The position numbers were made by a program, and so were the translations under genes. Positions 1 to 10,408 of a DNA stretch of 64,000 bases are shown here, piece after piece (position 1 is the stretch's first letter; every line of letters begins with the position of its first letter). Below the pieces are notes generated by a model. It worked only from the letters and a program-made list of their open reading frames with translations, made no database searches and was not told the origin of the DNA. The stretch covers positions 160,483 to 224,482 of the forward strand of contig JANIHI010000001.1 of the NCBI GenBank assembly GCA_024518585.1. The letters run 5' to 3'. The DNA comes from Methanolinea sp. Its GTDB lineage: Archaea > Halobacteriota > Methanomicrobia > Methanomicrobiales > Methanospirillaceae.

Positions 1-1
1 G

Positions 2-316
2 CCCATCCACGACCGCCCCGCTTTCTCCTGCCTCGCCACGCGCGTGCCCTATGGCACCGTTCTCTCCCGCGACATCCTCTCGACGGTCGAAAAGGCAGAA
101 GATTTTCTCATCTCCCTTGGTCTCCGGCAAACACGGGCCAGGATTCATGGTGATATTGCCAGGATTGAAGTCCTTCCCGAAGATATGGCCCTCGTCCTCC
201 GGTACCGGGAAGCGATTGACGAGGCCCTTCGTTCGATGGGTATCCATTACGTTACCCTCGATCTCCGCGGATTCCGGAGCGGAAGCATGGACGAGGTTAT
301 CACGCGCGAGGGGTGA
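2..316 (+). CDS. larE: ATP-dependent sacrificial sulfur transferase LarE family, C-terminal part (5' end outside window)
   Basis: Reading frame open from window start; CLATRVPYG...E.AE.FL..LG....R.R.HG..ARIEV motif typical of LarE/ExsB-like C-terminus. Confidence 0.75.
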   Translation, partial: PIHDRPAFSCLATRVPYGTVLSRDILSTVEKAEDFLISLGLRQTRARIHGDIARIEVLPEDMALVLRYREAIDEALRSMGIHYVTLDLRGFRSGSMDEVITREG

Positions 317-383
317 CCCCGTTTCCCTGCAGGGACAGGGAAAACCTCATGCAGGATGAGGAGAAGTATTCCGGCATGGAGAG

Positions 384-1151
384 GTGGTCCAGGTGACCGT
401 GCCGGACGGTAACGATATACCACCGGAGCTGGAGGCGGCGTGGCTCTCCTGTCTGGGCCGTTTCAATGAGGCACTCCGCCTTTTCTCGGGAACCGGGGGG
501 AAGGGACCGGTGGACCCCCGGGTCCATGCCGCGTGGGCATATACCCTGAGCCGGATGGGCCATTTCAAGGAGGCACTGAAACATTGCGAGGAGGCACTCT
601 CCCTGGACATCGCGTGCCCGGACGCGTGGTTCGTCAGGGGCCTCTCTCTCTCGTACCTGGGCCGGTACCGCGAGGCTGTTGACTGCCTTTCTGAAGTAAT
701 CTCCCGGGACCCATCCCATGCAGAGGCCTGGTACATCCGGGGAAACTGCCTCTATTCCCTCGGCGACTACGCGGGTGCAGTGGAATCCTACGAAAGGGTC
801 CTCTCGCTTGACCCCGCGTACCCCAAAGCCCTCTACAACCGTGGTGTAGCGCTCGCAGATCTCGGGGATTATGCCTCTGCAATCGATTCATACGATGCCT
901 GCCTCGCGATCAACCCCGATATCGCAATTGTTTACACCAACAAGGGCGTAGCCCTTGCTGCCCTCTCCCGCTTCGAGGAGGCCATCCTGGCATTTGACCA
1001 GGCACTCCTCCTTAACCCTGATGACGTGAGCGCCCTCAACAACAAGGGTCTCTGCCTTTCCCGGATGGGACGTGACGAGGAGGCAATGGTTATCCTGCGG
1101 AAGGCCCGGAAACTCTCCCGGTTACCCCATGTCCAGCGGGGTGTCCGCTGA
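384..1151 (+). CDS. TPR repeat protein
   Basis: Repeated A.Y.RG..L..LG.Y..A...Y...L.LDP units. Confidence 0.9.
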   Translation: MVQVTVPDGNDIPPELEAAWLSCLGRFNEALRLFSGTGGKGPVDPRVHAAWAYTLSRMGHFKEALKHCEEALSLDIACPDAWFVRGLSLSYLGRYREAVDCLSEVISRDPSHAEAWYIRGNCLYSLGDYAGAVESYERVLSLDPAYPKALYNRGVALADLGDYASAIDSYDACLAINPDIAIVYTNKGVALAALSRFEEAILAFDQALLLNPDDVSALNNKGLCLSRMGRDEEAMVILRKARKLSRLPHVQRGVR

Positions 1152-1264
1152 TGGGATACCTCTCTTTCGGCCCGAATGCAAGCGGGATTCCTGTACCTTG
1201 CGGAGAATGGGACCGGGGCCTGCACAAACTATAACACATGACCGGGTCCCAATAACGATCTGCT

Positions 1265-2443
1265 GTGAACCCTCTGCCTCACTGCCGGGAGATCCCCCGT
1301 CTCACATGCGCCCTCTTTGGGGCCATCAAAGCGGCAGCGACCCTGAAAAATACCGTGATCCTTGTCCATGGACCGCGGGGATGCGTTTACCATATCAACT
1401 ACATCCTTGGGATGAGGGGGGATGCGCACAACCCCGTGTACTGCACGTGCATGGACGAGCATGACGTGGTCTTTGGTGCGGAAGAGAGGTTACAGAATGC
1501 AATAGTGGAACTTGACGGGGAGAAGTCTCCTGATATCATCGTTGTCCTCTCGTGCTGTGCCTCGGGGATCATCGGTGAGGACGTCGAGAGTGCGTGCAGG
1601 GCCGCACACACCCGTGCAGTCATTATCCCGGTCGATGTCGGCGGATTTTCAGGGGATTTTTCAACAGGGTACGACCGCGCACTCCTTGCCATTGTCTCCA
1701 GGACCGCGAAGAAAGGGGTCGGGAAGGAGAGGGGATTGGTTAACCTGGTGGGAATGATGCGGGGAGGGCCTGACCTCCGCGGGATAAAGTCCCTCCTTGC
1801 GTCCCTGGGTGTCAGGGTCGGGACGGTCATCCCGGCAGGTGCGTCCCTCGAAGAACTTGAGGCATGCGGGCGTGCAGACTATAACATCCTCATGTGCGAG
1901 ACGGCGGGGACTTCTGCTGCCCGCTACCTCAAGGAAACATTCCAGACGGAGTACATCCCCGTGACCTTCCCGGTCGGTGTCCGCCTCTCTTCCCAGTTTC
2001 TCAACGACGTAGCCGGTGCACTGGGACTGCCACGACCGGCCCCGGTTACCGGGGAGTGCTCTGCCCGGTTCCCAGTGAAGAAAGACCCCCGTATCGCAGT
2101 TTTTTCAGGGCCGACACGTGCAACAGCCCTTTTTTCCTTCCTCTCCTTCCACGGACTGACTCCCCGGATGATCGTGGTTGACTTTGAATCTCCCCTTCTC
2201 TCCCGCCTGCGGGACCTCGTCGGGGCACAGTGTAGCATCCTTGTTTCTCCCTCCTGGGAGGAGATTGAGGAGGCCCTCGTGGAACACCGGGTAAACCTGA
2301 TCGTAGGAGGGCTGATGGAGCGTTCGATGGCCACCAGGCTCGACATCCCCCTCGTTGACGTGATGCACGGGAGCCAGGTCACGGTGGGGCCCGGTGGTGA
2401 AGAAAACCTCCTCGCCCTCATACGCGAAGGTCTGGACCGGTAA
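1265..2443 (+). CDS. Stand-alone nitrogenase component 1 (NifD/NifE-like) family protein
   Basis: HGPRGC, CTCMDEHDVVFGAEERLQNAI and VVLSCCASGIIGEDV motifs resemble the P-cluster-side cysteine motifs of nitrogenase component 1 proteins; GTG start. Confidence 0.75.
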   Translation: MNPLPHCREIPRLTCALFGAIKAAATLKNTVILVHGPRGCVYHINYILGMRGDAHNPVYCTCMDEHDVVFGAEERLQNAIVELDGEKSPDIIVVLSCCASGIIGEDVESACRAAHTRAVIIPVDVGGFSGDFSTGYDRALLAIVSRTAKKGVGKERGLVNLVGMMRGGPDLRGIKSLLASLGVRVGTVIPAGASLEELEACGRADYNILMCETAGTSAARYLKETFQTEYIPVTFPVGVRLSSQFLNDVAGALGLPRPAPVTGECSARFPVKKDPRIAVFSGPTRATALFSFLSFHGLTPRMIVVDFESPLLSRLRDLVGAQCSILVSPSWEEIEEALVEHRVNLIVGGLMERSMATRLDIPLVDVMHGSQVTVGPGGEENLLALIREGLDR

Positions 2444-2585
2444 GGTGTCAGGGGAAAGACCCCGGGAGGGGCACACTTCCCCGGCGCCGGGAGAGACAGG
2501 AGAAAATCTCACCGGGATAGTATATACAAAAAAATTTCTCCCCCTCCGTTGATTCGGGGATTTATCGGTCTCGTGTGATCATGCT

Positions 2586-3170
2586 TTAAAAATGATTTCC
2601 TTCTTCCCCGCTCCTCTCTTTTGCACGGAGGGCTTCCTGGAAAGTCCTGTTTATGCCGGGTGATGAGACGAGGGAGGGGTCGTCAATGAACGCTCTCGTT
2701 ACACGCCCTGTGGAAACATTGACCCGGAAGTGAGTCCCTCCAGCCCCCATCTCGTAGTACCCGTCGCGGAAAATGAACTCCTCGGGGGAATACGCAAAAT
2801 CGGGCACCCCGAGGAATATACGGACAGCCTCCCGCGTCCTCGCGTAAGGGAGGGAGTGGGAGAGAGCAAAAACTTCCTCTCTTCCCTTGATCTCTGCTGC
2901 CATCACCTCCCACCGGGATGTATCGATGACAAATGTGCGGTGGGAGTCCCGGCACTCGATGATGCCTCCTGCTCCCGATGGCAGGCAGGGGGGAGTGTCA
3001 TATTTTGCGTCATTGACAAAGTTCCTGATGGCAAGGACATCCGAAGAAGGCACTTCGCGGGGTTGATGGGGGGAACTCCCCTGGGACTGCAGGAGTCCGC
3101 TTTCGAAAAGACACCCGGTGCAGGCGATGGACAGGCTTGCTATGATCGACAGGACAATTATTTTCCTCAT
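2586..3170 (-). CDS. Lipoprotein of unknown function
   Basis: N-terminal hydrophobic segment followed by lipobox SIACTGC. Confidence 0.65.
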   Translation of the reverse strand: MRKIIVLSIIASLSIACTGCLFESGLLQSQGSSPHQPREVPSSDVLAIRNFVNDAKYDTPPCLPSGAGGIIECRDSHRTFVIDTSRWEVMAAEIKGREEVFALSHSLPYARTREAVRIFLGVPDFAYSPEEFIFRDGYYEMGAGGTHFRVNVSTGRVTRAFIDDPSLVSSPGINRTFQEALRAKERSGEEGNHF

Positions 3171-3239
3171 TTTCTCCCTTCATTGTGGATTTTCCAGACA
3201 GATTATGATTTTTGGCTCTTCGCTACTTTGAGTGGGTGG

Positions 3240-3331
3240 ACGGAAACTGAAGTAGGGGCTGCCTCGCCCCCACACTCCCACCTAAGGATAAACCCGTCGC
3301 CCCCGACGGGGCGCCCCCGCGGCGGTTCAAC
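3240..3331 (+). other. GC-rich intergenic segment with nested hairpins ending in GGCGGTTCAAC
   Basis: GGGGC-N6-GCCCC and a 7-bp stem CCCGTCG (3293-3299) / CGACGGG (3304-3310); strong composition contrast with AT-rich flanks. Confidence 0.45.
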
Positions 3332-3465
3332 TGGCTCACTTTTCTGATGACCGAAATACTTGTTAAAGGGGATAACTCAGACTCTCTCTTGTACAGGTGA
3401 GATTTTAGCCGATCTTGTGACACAACCAAAAATTTTTCTCCTTCCTCCCCCACCAATCCCCCAAC

Positions 3466-3603
3466 ATGCCGACATGCAAAGATTGCATCCTCTATATCCC
3501 GAAAAAAGGGAGCAACCAGGGGGAGTGCCGCATCAACGGTACAGCTCCCCCCGACAGGGACGCAGAGAGGTGCCCGTCCCGGACGTTTCGGCCACGGTTG
3601 TAG
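3466..3603 (+). CDS. Small Cys-rich protein, 45 aa, possibly BssC/TutF-like Fe-S small protein
   Basis: Hand translation MPTCKDCILYIPKKGSNQGECRINGTAPPDRDAERCPSRTFRPRL; CxxC...C...DRDAxxCP pattern; not in the ORF track because of length. Confidence 0.55.
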   Translation: MPTCKDCILYIPKKGSNQGECRINGTAPPDRDAERCPSRTFRPRL

Positions 3604-3657
3604 CACCCCTGCTGTGAGGAACCACCTTCCCCCGGTCACTCTCCCCACCCGGCTGCC

Positions 3658-4221
3658 TTACCCGGAGGGTGTCCGCGTGCAGAGGAGGACGCTGAGTGTC
3701 TCCCCCTCCATCCGGTACTCCGCGAGGGTGACCCACTCAAAGCCATACCCCCTCAGAGTATCGTGTATCCGCGGGAGATGGGAGAGGGAGGAGACAAGAA
3801 TCAGGACTTTGCCGCCGGGAGCGAGGACATCTCCTACCTGGGCAATGAACCGCCGGGTGACCTCTGTCCCGTCTCCCCCCCCATCGAGTGCGTACTCGAG
3901 CCAGTCGGCACACCTATCCCCCGGGTGCGTGGGGAGGTAGGGGGGATTGAAGAGGATCACGTCAAAAGGCCCCCTGATTCCCGAGAGGAGGTCTGCCCTG
4001 ACAGTCTCCACTCCCGCCTCCCGTGCCATCCTGACAGCATGGGGATTGATATCTGAGGCGATGACCCGGGCAAAGGGCGCAAGCTGTGCCGCAATGAACC
4101 CACTGCCGCACCCTACCTCAAGGACCCGGTCAGTGGGCTGCACAAACGATGTGGCAGCACCGAGAAGGAGGAAGGTGTCCTCGGCGGGAGGGTATACCTG
4201 CGGGGGGTTCATGGGGAACAC
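3658..4221 (-). CDS. HemK2-type protein N5-glutamine methyltransferase
   Basis: PAEDTFLLL, VLEVGCGSGFIA, FNPPYLP motifs. Confidence 0.85.
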   Translation of the reverse strand: MFPMNPPQVYPPAEDTFLLLGAATSFVQPTDRVLEVGCGSGFIAAQLAPFARVIASDINPHAVRMAREAGVETVRADLLSGIRGPFDVILFNPPYLPTHPGDRCADWLEYALDGGGDGTEVTRRFIAQVGDVLAPGGKVLILVSSLSHLPRIHDTLRGYGFEWVTLAEYRMEGETLSVLLCTRTPSG

Positions 4222-4979
4222 ACGTTGGTGATGGTCGCGAAGTCCTCGAGGTAGAGCTCCTCTGCCCGGGCGGAGAGTATTTCATGAGGGAGGGATGACA
4301 GAAGGCATTCCACACGCCGATCGCCAAGAAGGGATCCCGCGCTCTTCAGGCAGTTCCGGACAGTCTTTCGCCGGTGGGAGAAGAGTGCCCTGACTACCTT
4401 CGCATAAATAGTCCGGTCATAGATGGGGAAGAGGGGTTCGCGCGGGACGAGGTGCACGACCGTGGACCAGACCTTGGGGTGGGGTGAGAATGACTGGGGC
4501 GAAATCTCGCAGACCTTCCCCACAGCACAGTATGTCTGGACCATGATCGAGAGACGCCCGCAATCCGGTGTCCCGGGGGGTGCCAGCATCCGGTGGGCAA
4601 ACTCGCTCTGGTACATCAGGACCGCTTCCTCGAAGCCGGTATCAAGCAACCGGAAGGTGATCTTTGACGATGCCGAGTACGGGAGATTTGAAACAACGAC
4701 ATCAAAATCAGGAAAAGGACAGGTTACCGCATCCCCATGGATGAGGACAAGGCGCCCGTCCTGCTGTTGCCGAGAAAATTGCCCGGCAAGTTTTTCCACA
4801 AGTTCACCATCGACTTCGATGGCAACGACCCGTGCCCCCCTTTCGAGCAATGCTGCAGTCAGGGCTCCGCGACCCGGTCCAATCTCGAGGACAGTCCTCC
4901 CATCAAGATCAATGCAGCCAGCAATACGTTCAATGACCTTTTTGTCCACCAGGAAGTGCTGGTCGTATCGCGCACTCAT
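4209..4979 (-). CDS. rsmA: 16S rRNA dimethyladenosine transferase
   Basis: QHFLVD, VLEIGPGRGALT, VVSNLPYSASS; KsgA/Dim1 family. Confidence 0.93.
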   Translation of the reverse strand: MSARYDQHFLVDKKVIERIAGCIDLDGRTVLEIGPGRGALTAALLERGARVVAIEVDGELVEKLAGQFSRQQQDGRLVLIHGDAVTCPFPDFDVVVSNLPYSASSKITFRLLDTGFEEAVLMYQSEFAHRMLAPPGTPDCGRLSIMVQTYCAVGKVCEISPQSFSPHPKVWSTVVHLVPREPLFPIYDRTIYAKVVRALFSHRRKTVRNCLKSAGSLLGDRRVECLLSSLPHEILSARAEELYLEDFATITNVCSP

Positions 4980-5536
4980 CGCGATGTAAAGAGGTGGTAT
5001 TTGACGTTCGGGTCCTGGAGTTCCTCCATGACCCGGGCAATGATCATCTTCTCGGGATGGGGTATCGCCTTAATGCGCTGGCTTATATCGGAAAAGCTCT
5101 CGAAAGGTTTCTTCTCCCTTTCTCCCAGGATTTCCCACATCAATTTTTTCCCTATCCCGGGGAGAAGGTGGAGCATGTGGAGTTTCGGACTGATGGAGAT
5201 TGACTTGTTAAAGAACTGGACAAACTCACTTTCCTTCTCCCTGACGATTCTTTCGACGGCAAAAGGCAGTTCAAGGCGGGCTGTCTGCGTGAGGTCATCG
5301 TAGCTTATCCGCCTCTTGACCCTCTCTATCTTCTCGCGCTCACCGTCACCGATGTACACGTTCTCATGGATCTGGATGTCGAGCGTCTTTGGCACCAGTT
5401 CAAGGAGTTTGAACTGCGCCACGCCGACGGCCTGCACGAGCGGTTCACGCTTGAAAACGGGACGGGGATCATCAGGGTGCCCTTTCTGAAGGACATCGAG
5501 GACTATCGCATTGACCTCTTTTTTTTCCGTCTTCAT
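4976..5536 (-). CDS. DUF655 family protein
   Basis: Archaeal DUF655 pattern (VLDVLQKGHPDDPR..., LLPGIGKKLMWEIL HhH-like) in its usual place next to rpoF and ksgA. Confidence 0.88.
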   Translation of the reverse strand: MKTEKKEVNAIVLDVLQKGHPDDPRPVFKREPLVQAVGVAQFKLLELVPKTLDIQIHENVYIGDGEREKIERVKRRISYDDLTQTARLELPFAVERIVREKESEFVQFFNKSISISPKLHMLHLLPGIGKKLMWEILGEREKKPFESFSDISQRIKAIPHPEKMIIARVMEELQDPNVKYHLFTSR

Positions 5537-5544
5537 AGTGAACC

Positions 5545-5895
5545 TCAGAGGTGAGCCTTGACTATCTCGATGATGGTATCCAGTTCATCGGGTTGGAGTG
5601 TATATTTCTCCTTTGCGTAGATAGCCCTTAGTTCGTCCCTGGTCCGTGGCATCACATTCGCAATGCGATATGCGATGTCGGGTTTCATCTTTTCGAGTTT
5701 TTGTAATTCGTTCACCAGGAGACGGGACTTCTCTGCGGAAGTCCTGGAAAGGAGATTGGCATGCTCGATACTCTTCCGGAGTTCATACGACATCTCCTTG
5801 CCTGCCTCGATCCGCTCGGCCTCCACTTTGTGGAGGAAATCGCGGAGCTCGGGGAGGGTTATTCGTTCCTCCCGAATGATAGCCTTTACCTTCAT
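5545..5895 (-). CDS. rpoF: RNA polymerase subunit Rpb4/RpoF
   Basis: Size, position between DUF655 and L21e, C-terminal ...LQPDELDTIIEIVKAHL. Confidence 0.88.
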   Translation of the reverse strand: MKVKAIIREERITLPELRDFLHKVEAERIEAGKEMSYELRKSIEHANLLSRTSAEKSRLLVNELQKLEKMKPDIAYRIANVMPRTRDELRAIYAKEKYTLQPDELDTIIEIVKAHL

Positions 5896-5928
5896 GCCAG
5901 TCTCCTGGGAGTTCCCGTGGTGGAGTGT

Positions 5929-6219
5929 TTACCTTTGGGCTTTTAGATGTTGCGGTCTTGCGATGACGACCTTTTCTTTGTCCCCATCCCGAAGGGACAG
6001 GAGCCAGGCTCTCCCCCTCTGACCGATGACGGTCCCTGTCATCCCATGGAACCTCCGGTGCGGCATCCCCTTCTGGATGCTGGGTTCGACGACGATGTGT
6101 ACTTTCTGGCCAATATCAAATCTCTGGATAAGCGATGTGACGGGCACGATTCCCCGCCGGCGTATCTCCTTCTTGAACTTGTACCGTGTCTTTTTCCGTG
6201 GACCATTGTGGTGTGCCAT
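5929..6219 (-). CDS. 50S ribosomal protein L21e
   Basis: MAHHNGPRKKTRYKFKKEIRRRG...G.GMPHRRFHGMTGTV. Confidence 0.95.
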   Translation of the reverse strand: MAHHNGPRKKTRYKFKKEIRRRGIVPVTSLIQRFDIGQKVHIVVEPSIQKGMPHRRFHGMTGTVIGQRGRAWLLSLRDGDKEKVVIARPQHLKAQR

Positions 6220-6224
6220 GACGT

Positions 6225-7454
6225 TTACTCTCCCTCGTTGTCCGCTGATACGTGTATGACGTCCAGCCGGGAGACCCGGGCGGGTCTTCCCAGGATTCCG
6301 GAAAGGCTGGGTTCTGTCCGACCCTGGTCACCGGAGATCAGTTCCTTGATATAGAGACCTGCTTCTCCGGTGACCTCCAGGACTGCCCTGCCATCCTCCT
6401 CCCCCAGGAAGCGGATATCGATCACCCGTCTCTCCCGCACCCTGTCTGCACGCCGGTGAACGACCCGCAGAGGGGTGCGCTGGTATACTTTTACCCCTTT
6501 TAGGGCTCCGATTGCAGATTGAAGTTCATCCTGTGTGCATGGACCTTCAATCTCGACCAGGATCCTGTATCTTTTATCCCCTCTGGCTGATTTAATAATT
6601 TCCACATCTTCCCGCACGCCATAGCGGTCAAGGACAACGGTGACCCTGCCTGCTGCCTCCCTGTTGATGGCGGCCTCGAGATCTTTCAAGTCCACGGATC
6701 GGGTGCGGGGGGCCACCACTTCCATCACGAACGGTCGGCCTGTCCCGGTCATGAGGGCATCGATGTCCTCCCTCCCTGACCCGTGGAGTATCGATTTTCC
6801 CGCAGAGAAGAGGCGGATTGCGGGCCTGCCGATCAATTCCTCAACAGAGTCAGGGTACTGCTTGCCCGTGTACCCGCACTTCTCGCATCCCTTTCCCCTG
6901 CACGCCCGGCAGTCCCAGTGTGTCTGGGGGATTCCCCTCTCCAGCTTGCAGTAACGTCCGCAGAAGAAGACCGGGTTTATCTGGAGTTCCACAGATCCTG
7001 CTGAAATGTCCAGGATTGCCACAACATCGGGGTGAGTGGGGTCTGCAGTCTTTCCACTCTTCCGGGCCACGATTTTCCCGACTTCGCGGTTCAGCTCCGA
7101 CTTGAACGGTTCGGCATGAGAAAGGCCAAGGTCACTCCAGACGACCTCTTCACTCTCGGCAATGAGCGGCGGGACTTTCGTACCAATCGCAAACGTTTCG
7201 AATTCTATTCCCCTGAGTGCAGAAATGACCTTGTCCGCCCATTCTTCCAGGTTGGAGAAGAGACCTCCGCAAATCCAGCAGTTCGCCGGAGGTGTCGAGG
7301 GCCTGTTCTCGGCCAGGAACACCGCAGTCCTCAAAGCATGTCCCCTCTCCCTGTTCGAGAGCCCAAACGAGAGCTTCCCAAAGAAGCGGCCGAGGCAGTT
7401 GTCACAGGTATCGCCGTACGCGAGTATCCTGGATGCGAGGTTCACGATGTCCAT
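6225..7454 (-). CDS. pus10: tRNA pseudouridine(54/55) synthase Pus10
   Basis: CDNCLGRFFGK, CWICGGL Zn motif, GSGREDIDALMTGTGRPFVMEV. Confidence 0.93.
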   Translation of the reverse strand: MDIVNLASRILAYGDTCDNCLGRFFGKLSFGLSNRERGHALRTAVFLAENRPSTPPANCWICGGLFSNLEEWADKVISALRGIEFETFAIGTKVPPLIAESEEVVWSDLGLSHAEPFKSELNREVGKIVARKSGKTADPTHPDVVAILDISAGSVELQINPVFFCGRYCKLERGIPQTHWDCRACRGKGCEKCGYTGKQYPDSVEELIGRPAIRLFSAGKSILHGSGREDIDALMTGTGRPFVMEVVAPRTRSVDLKDLEAAINREAAGRVTVVLDRYGVREDVEIIKSARGDKRYRILVEIEGPCTQDELQSAIGALKGVKVYQRTPLRVVHRRADRVRERRVIDIRFLGEEDGRAVLEVTGEAGLYIKELISGDQGRTEPSLSGILGRPARVSRLDVIHVSADNEGE

Positions 7455-8047
7455 CCAGCCCTCCTCCTGTCAATTTCATTGAGGAGGACCACGATTGCGT
7501 GGTCGGCATGGAGGGTCACGGGCCCAACCGAGAGCATCTCCCGTTCCCCAAGGATTGCCCGTTCTTCTGGAGAAAAGTCCAGGTGATCACTCAGGAGGAA
7601 TCCCTCGGGCAGACGGGGGGATGCCCTGATATCTCTTCCCCCCTCGTCGAGGACTGCAAAAGGGAACATTGCCACAAGGTCAGGGAGGCCTCCCCGGCGC
7701 ACAGCGACTCCCGGCGTTGACTCGCGGAACTCTGATCCGACCGGAAGACCGAGCGCCTTCTTTATCAGGGCCCCTGCACTCCTTTCGTCCGGGTTGAGTG
7801 ATCTCAAAGAGGCACCCGAAAACCGGACGATCTTGGGAGGACTGGGGGGACCACACAGGACGAGGTAACATTCGATCTCCCTGCGCAACCCGTGGGAGAG
7901 GAAGAACGCTGCATTGATGCACCTGCAGAGTATATCCATCCGGCCTGCCCCGCCCGGCATATCCGAGAGGAAAAAGTCACCGGAGGTGCGTGCAAGGTGC
8001 CCGACCACGGCTATCCGAATCATGGCGCCTTTTTTAGGTCCCGCCAC
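7442..8047 (-). CDS. trmY: tRNA (pseudouridine(54)-N1)-methyltransferase TrmY
   Basis: SPOUT/DUF358-like: [48 protein letters not shown]; overlaps pus10. Confidence 0.88.
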   Translation of the reverse strand: MAGPKKGAMIRIAVVGHLARTSGDFFLSDMPGGAGRMDILCRCINAAFFLSHGLRREIECYLVLCGPPSPPKIVRFSGASLRSLNPDERSAGALIKKALGLPVGSEFRESTPGVAVRRGGLPDLVAMFPFAVLDEGGRDIRASPRLPEGFLLSDHLDFSPEERAILGEREMLSVGPVTLHADHAIVVLLNEIDRRRAGWTS

Positions 8048-9356
8048 CGAATTTTTTCATCATCCGCTGCATGTTGAACCGTCCCTGCGGGCCCCGTACA
8101 CCTTTGAGCGCCCTCTTCATCATCTTGTAATAGCGGAGGAGTTCGCGGACCTCGTCGGGAGATGCCCCGGCTCCCCGCGCGATGCGCTGGATACGCGAGC
8201 TGCCGATGAGGGAGGGATCATCAAGCTCTGCTCCCGTCATCGAGTCCATGATAATCCGGTAACGTGCCATCTTGGTGCTCGTGATGTCGTAGGCATCTTC
8301 CGGGATCTGCACGTTCCCCAGCGGGAGCATGCTCATGATCTGTTTGAGCGGTCCCATCCGGGTGACTGCCTCCAGCTGGCTGTACATGTCGCGGAGCGAG
8401 AACTTCCCGCGAAGCATGGCATTCACGTCGACCTCGCCCTTCGCGAGGGTCTCTTCCGCCTTTTCAACGAGGGCCTTGAGGTCCCCCATACCGAGGAGAC
8501 GGGAGATAAACCCATCCGGGTCAAACCTTTCCAGGTCGTCGATTGTCTCACCGCTCCCGATAAAAACAATCCCTGACCGGGTCTCAGCCACTGCAGAGAG
8601 GGCTCCGCCACCCTTGGCTGTCCCATCCATCTTCGTTATGATGACCCCGTCGATACTGATGGCCTCGTGGAACCGTCGGGCCTGCTCGGCAGCCTGCTGA
8701 CCGAGTGCGGCGTCAATGACCAGCCACCTGTGACGGGCCTTCGCAATTGCCTGGAGGTCGATGATCTCCTGGATGAGGTCTGCCTCGAGGGCATGCCTCC
8801 CCTGGGTATCGATGATCACCACTTCAGACGAACCCATTGCCGGCAATCCGTCCCTGACAATTTTCCTGGCGTCCTTCTCCGCGGGATCCCCGAAACACGG
8901 GATATTGGCGCGTGAACAGAGCGTGTTGAGCTGGTCAAACGCCCCCGGGCGGAAGGTATCTGCACAGATGACACCGACGCGCAGTCCCTTGCGCTGGAAG
9001 TAGCGTGCGAGCTTGGCAGTCGTCGTTGTCTTCCCGCTCCCCTGGAGCCCGGCCATGAGGATGACCTGGGGCTCAAGCCTCACCTCTCCCGCAGAGCCCA
9101 CGAGGCGGACAAGTTCCTGGTAGACTATCCGGAGCACGTGTTCTCGGACCGTCATCCCGCGGGGGGGTTGTTCGTCAAGCGCACGTCTCTTTATGGATTC
9201 CGAGAGCTGCATGACCAGGCGGACGTTCACGTCAGCCTGTATGAGTGCCCGCTGGAGGTCCTTGACGAGTTCTTCGACAGCGGCCCGGTCAACAACCGTT
9301 TTTCCTGCGAGTTTTTTCAGGGCGTCCTTGAGGGATGTTCCCAGTTTATCGAGCAT
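8034..9356 (-). CDS. srp54: Signal recognition particle 54 kDa protein
   Basis: [33 protein letters not shown]-terminal M domain [13 protein letters not shown]. Confidence 0.97.
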   Translation of the reverse strand: MLDKLGTSLKDALKKLAGKTVVDRAAVEELVKDLQRALIQADVNVRLVMQLSESIKRRALDEQPPRGMTVREHVLRIVYQELVRLVGSAGEVRLEPQVILMAGLQGSGKTTTTAKLARYFQRKGLRVGVICADTFRPGAFDQLNTLCSRANIPCFGDPAEKDARKIVRDGLPAMGSSEVVIIDTQGRHALEADLIQEIIDLQAIAKARHRWLVIDAALGQQAAEQARRFHEAISIDGVIITKMDGTAKGGGALSAVAETRSGIVFIGSGETIDDLERFDPDGFISRLLGMGDLKALVEKAEETLAKGEVDVNAMLRGKFSLRDMYSQLEAVTRMGPLKQIMSMLPLGNVQIPEDAYDITSTKMARYRIIMDSMTGAELDDPSLIGSSRIQRIARGAGASPDEVRELLRYYKMMKRALKGVRGPQGRFNMQRMMKKFGGGT

Positions 9357-10390
9357 CAGGCTTGCACCCCGAGGAGTTCATCGACGAGGCGGACGGGCGA
9401 AAAGGGTGTGATATCCTCGTAACCCTGGCCTGTACCGAGAAACATGACGGGCTTTCCAATCGTATGGGCAATCGATACGGCAGCACCACCCTTGGTGTCC
9501 ATGTCGGCCTTGGTGAGGATAACGGCATCTGCTCCCACTGTTTTTTCAAATTCGTGGGCACGGACAACTGCATCGTTGCCCGCGACTGCTTCATCCACGT
9601 ACACGACGAGGTCCGGTTTCATGACCCTCCGGATCTTTTCGAGCTGGCTCATCAGGTTTGCCCTGTTATGGAACCTGCCCGCTGTATCGGCGAGAACCAC
9701 GTCGATCTTGTGGGCCTGGGCGTACTGGACTGCGTCAAAGAGGACCGCAGATGGGTCCGCCCCCTGCTGGTGACTGATGACTTTTATCCCCAGGCGGTCC
9801 GCATGGACATCGATCTGCTCCTGGGCTCCGGCACGAAAGGTATCCCCCGCACCGATGACAACCGAAAAACCGTTCCTTTTCAGGTAGGAGGCAACCTTTG
9901 CAACCGTGGTGGTCTTCCCTGTACCATTGACGCCGGTAAAAAGAATTTTGACGGGACGGTCATGGTTCCTGACGTAGGAGAGGAGGTCAAAGCCATCCCC
10001 CAGGACTGCAAGGAGCGCTCCCCGGAGGGAACTTCTGGCTATCCCCTGCAGCTGTTCACCCACCTTTCTCCGGCTCCGGGTCAGGTCCTCCCTGACCCTC
10101 CGGATAATTTCATCGGCTACCGGAAGTGCAACATCGCTCTCGAGGAGGACCATGTGGAGTTCAAAGAGGGGTTCCTCGATGTCCTTTTCAGAGATGAAAA
10201 ATTCCCTGTCGGTGATGAGGACCTTGACTCGCTCCAGGAGACCGGGGTCTTTTGGCTGCTCTGGTAACGGGCGCAGGACACTCCCGACAGCCGTGGCGGG
10301 AGCGATGGTATTTTTCTCGATATTTTCCTCGATTTTATTCTCTAACGACCCCGTAATTTTCTGGAGCCTTGCCCGGAGCCCCTCAAACAT
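9356..10390 (-). CDS. ftsY: SRP receptor FtsY
   Basis: [40 protein letters not shown]. Confidence 0.96.
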   Translation of the reverse strand: MFEGLRARLQKITGSLENKIEENIEKNTIAPATAVGSVLRPLPEQPKDPGLLERVKVLITDREFFISEKDIEEPLFELHMVLLESDVALPVADEIIRRVREDLTRSRRKVGEQLQGIARSSLRGALLAVLGDGFDLLSYVRNHDRPVKILFTGVNGTGKTTTVAKVASYLKRNGFSVVIGAGDTFRAGAQEQIDVHADRLGIKVISHQQGADPSAVLFDAVQYAQAHKIDVVLADTAGRFHNRANLMSQLEKIRRVMKPDLVVYVDEAVAGNDAVVRAHEFEKTVGADAVILTKADMDTKGGAAVSIAHTIGKPVMFLGTGQGYEDITPFSPVRLVDELLGVQA

Positions 10391-10408
10391 CTCTCACCAC
10401 GACCCTGC

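Noticed and set aside
2730-3347. 205-aa plus-strand ORF
   Set aside because: Antisense to the lipoprotein gene and extends into the structured intergenic segment; no protein motif.
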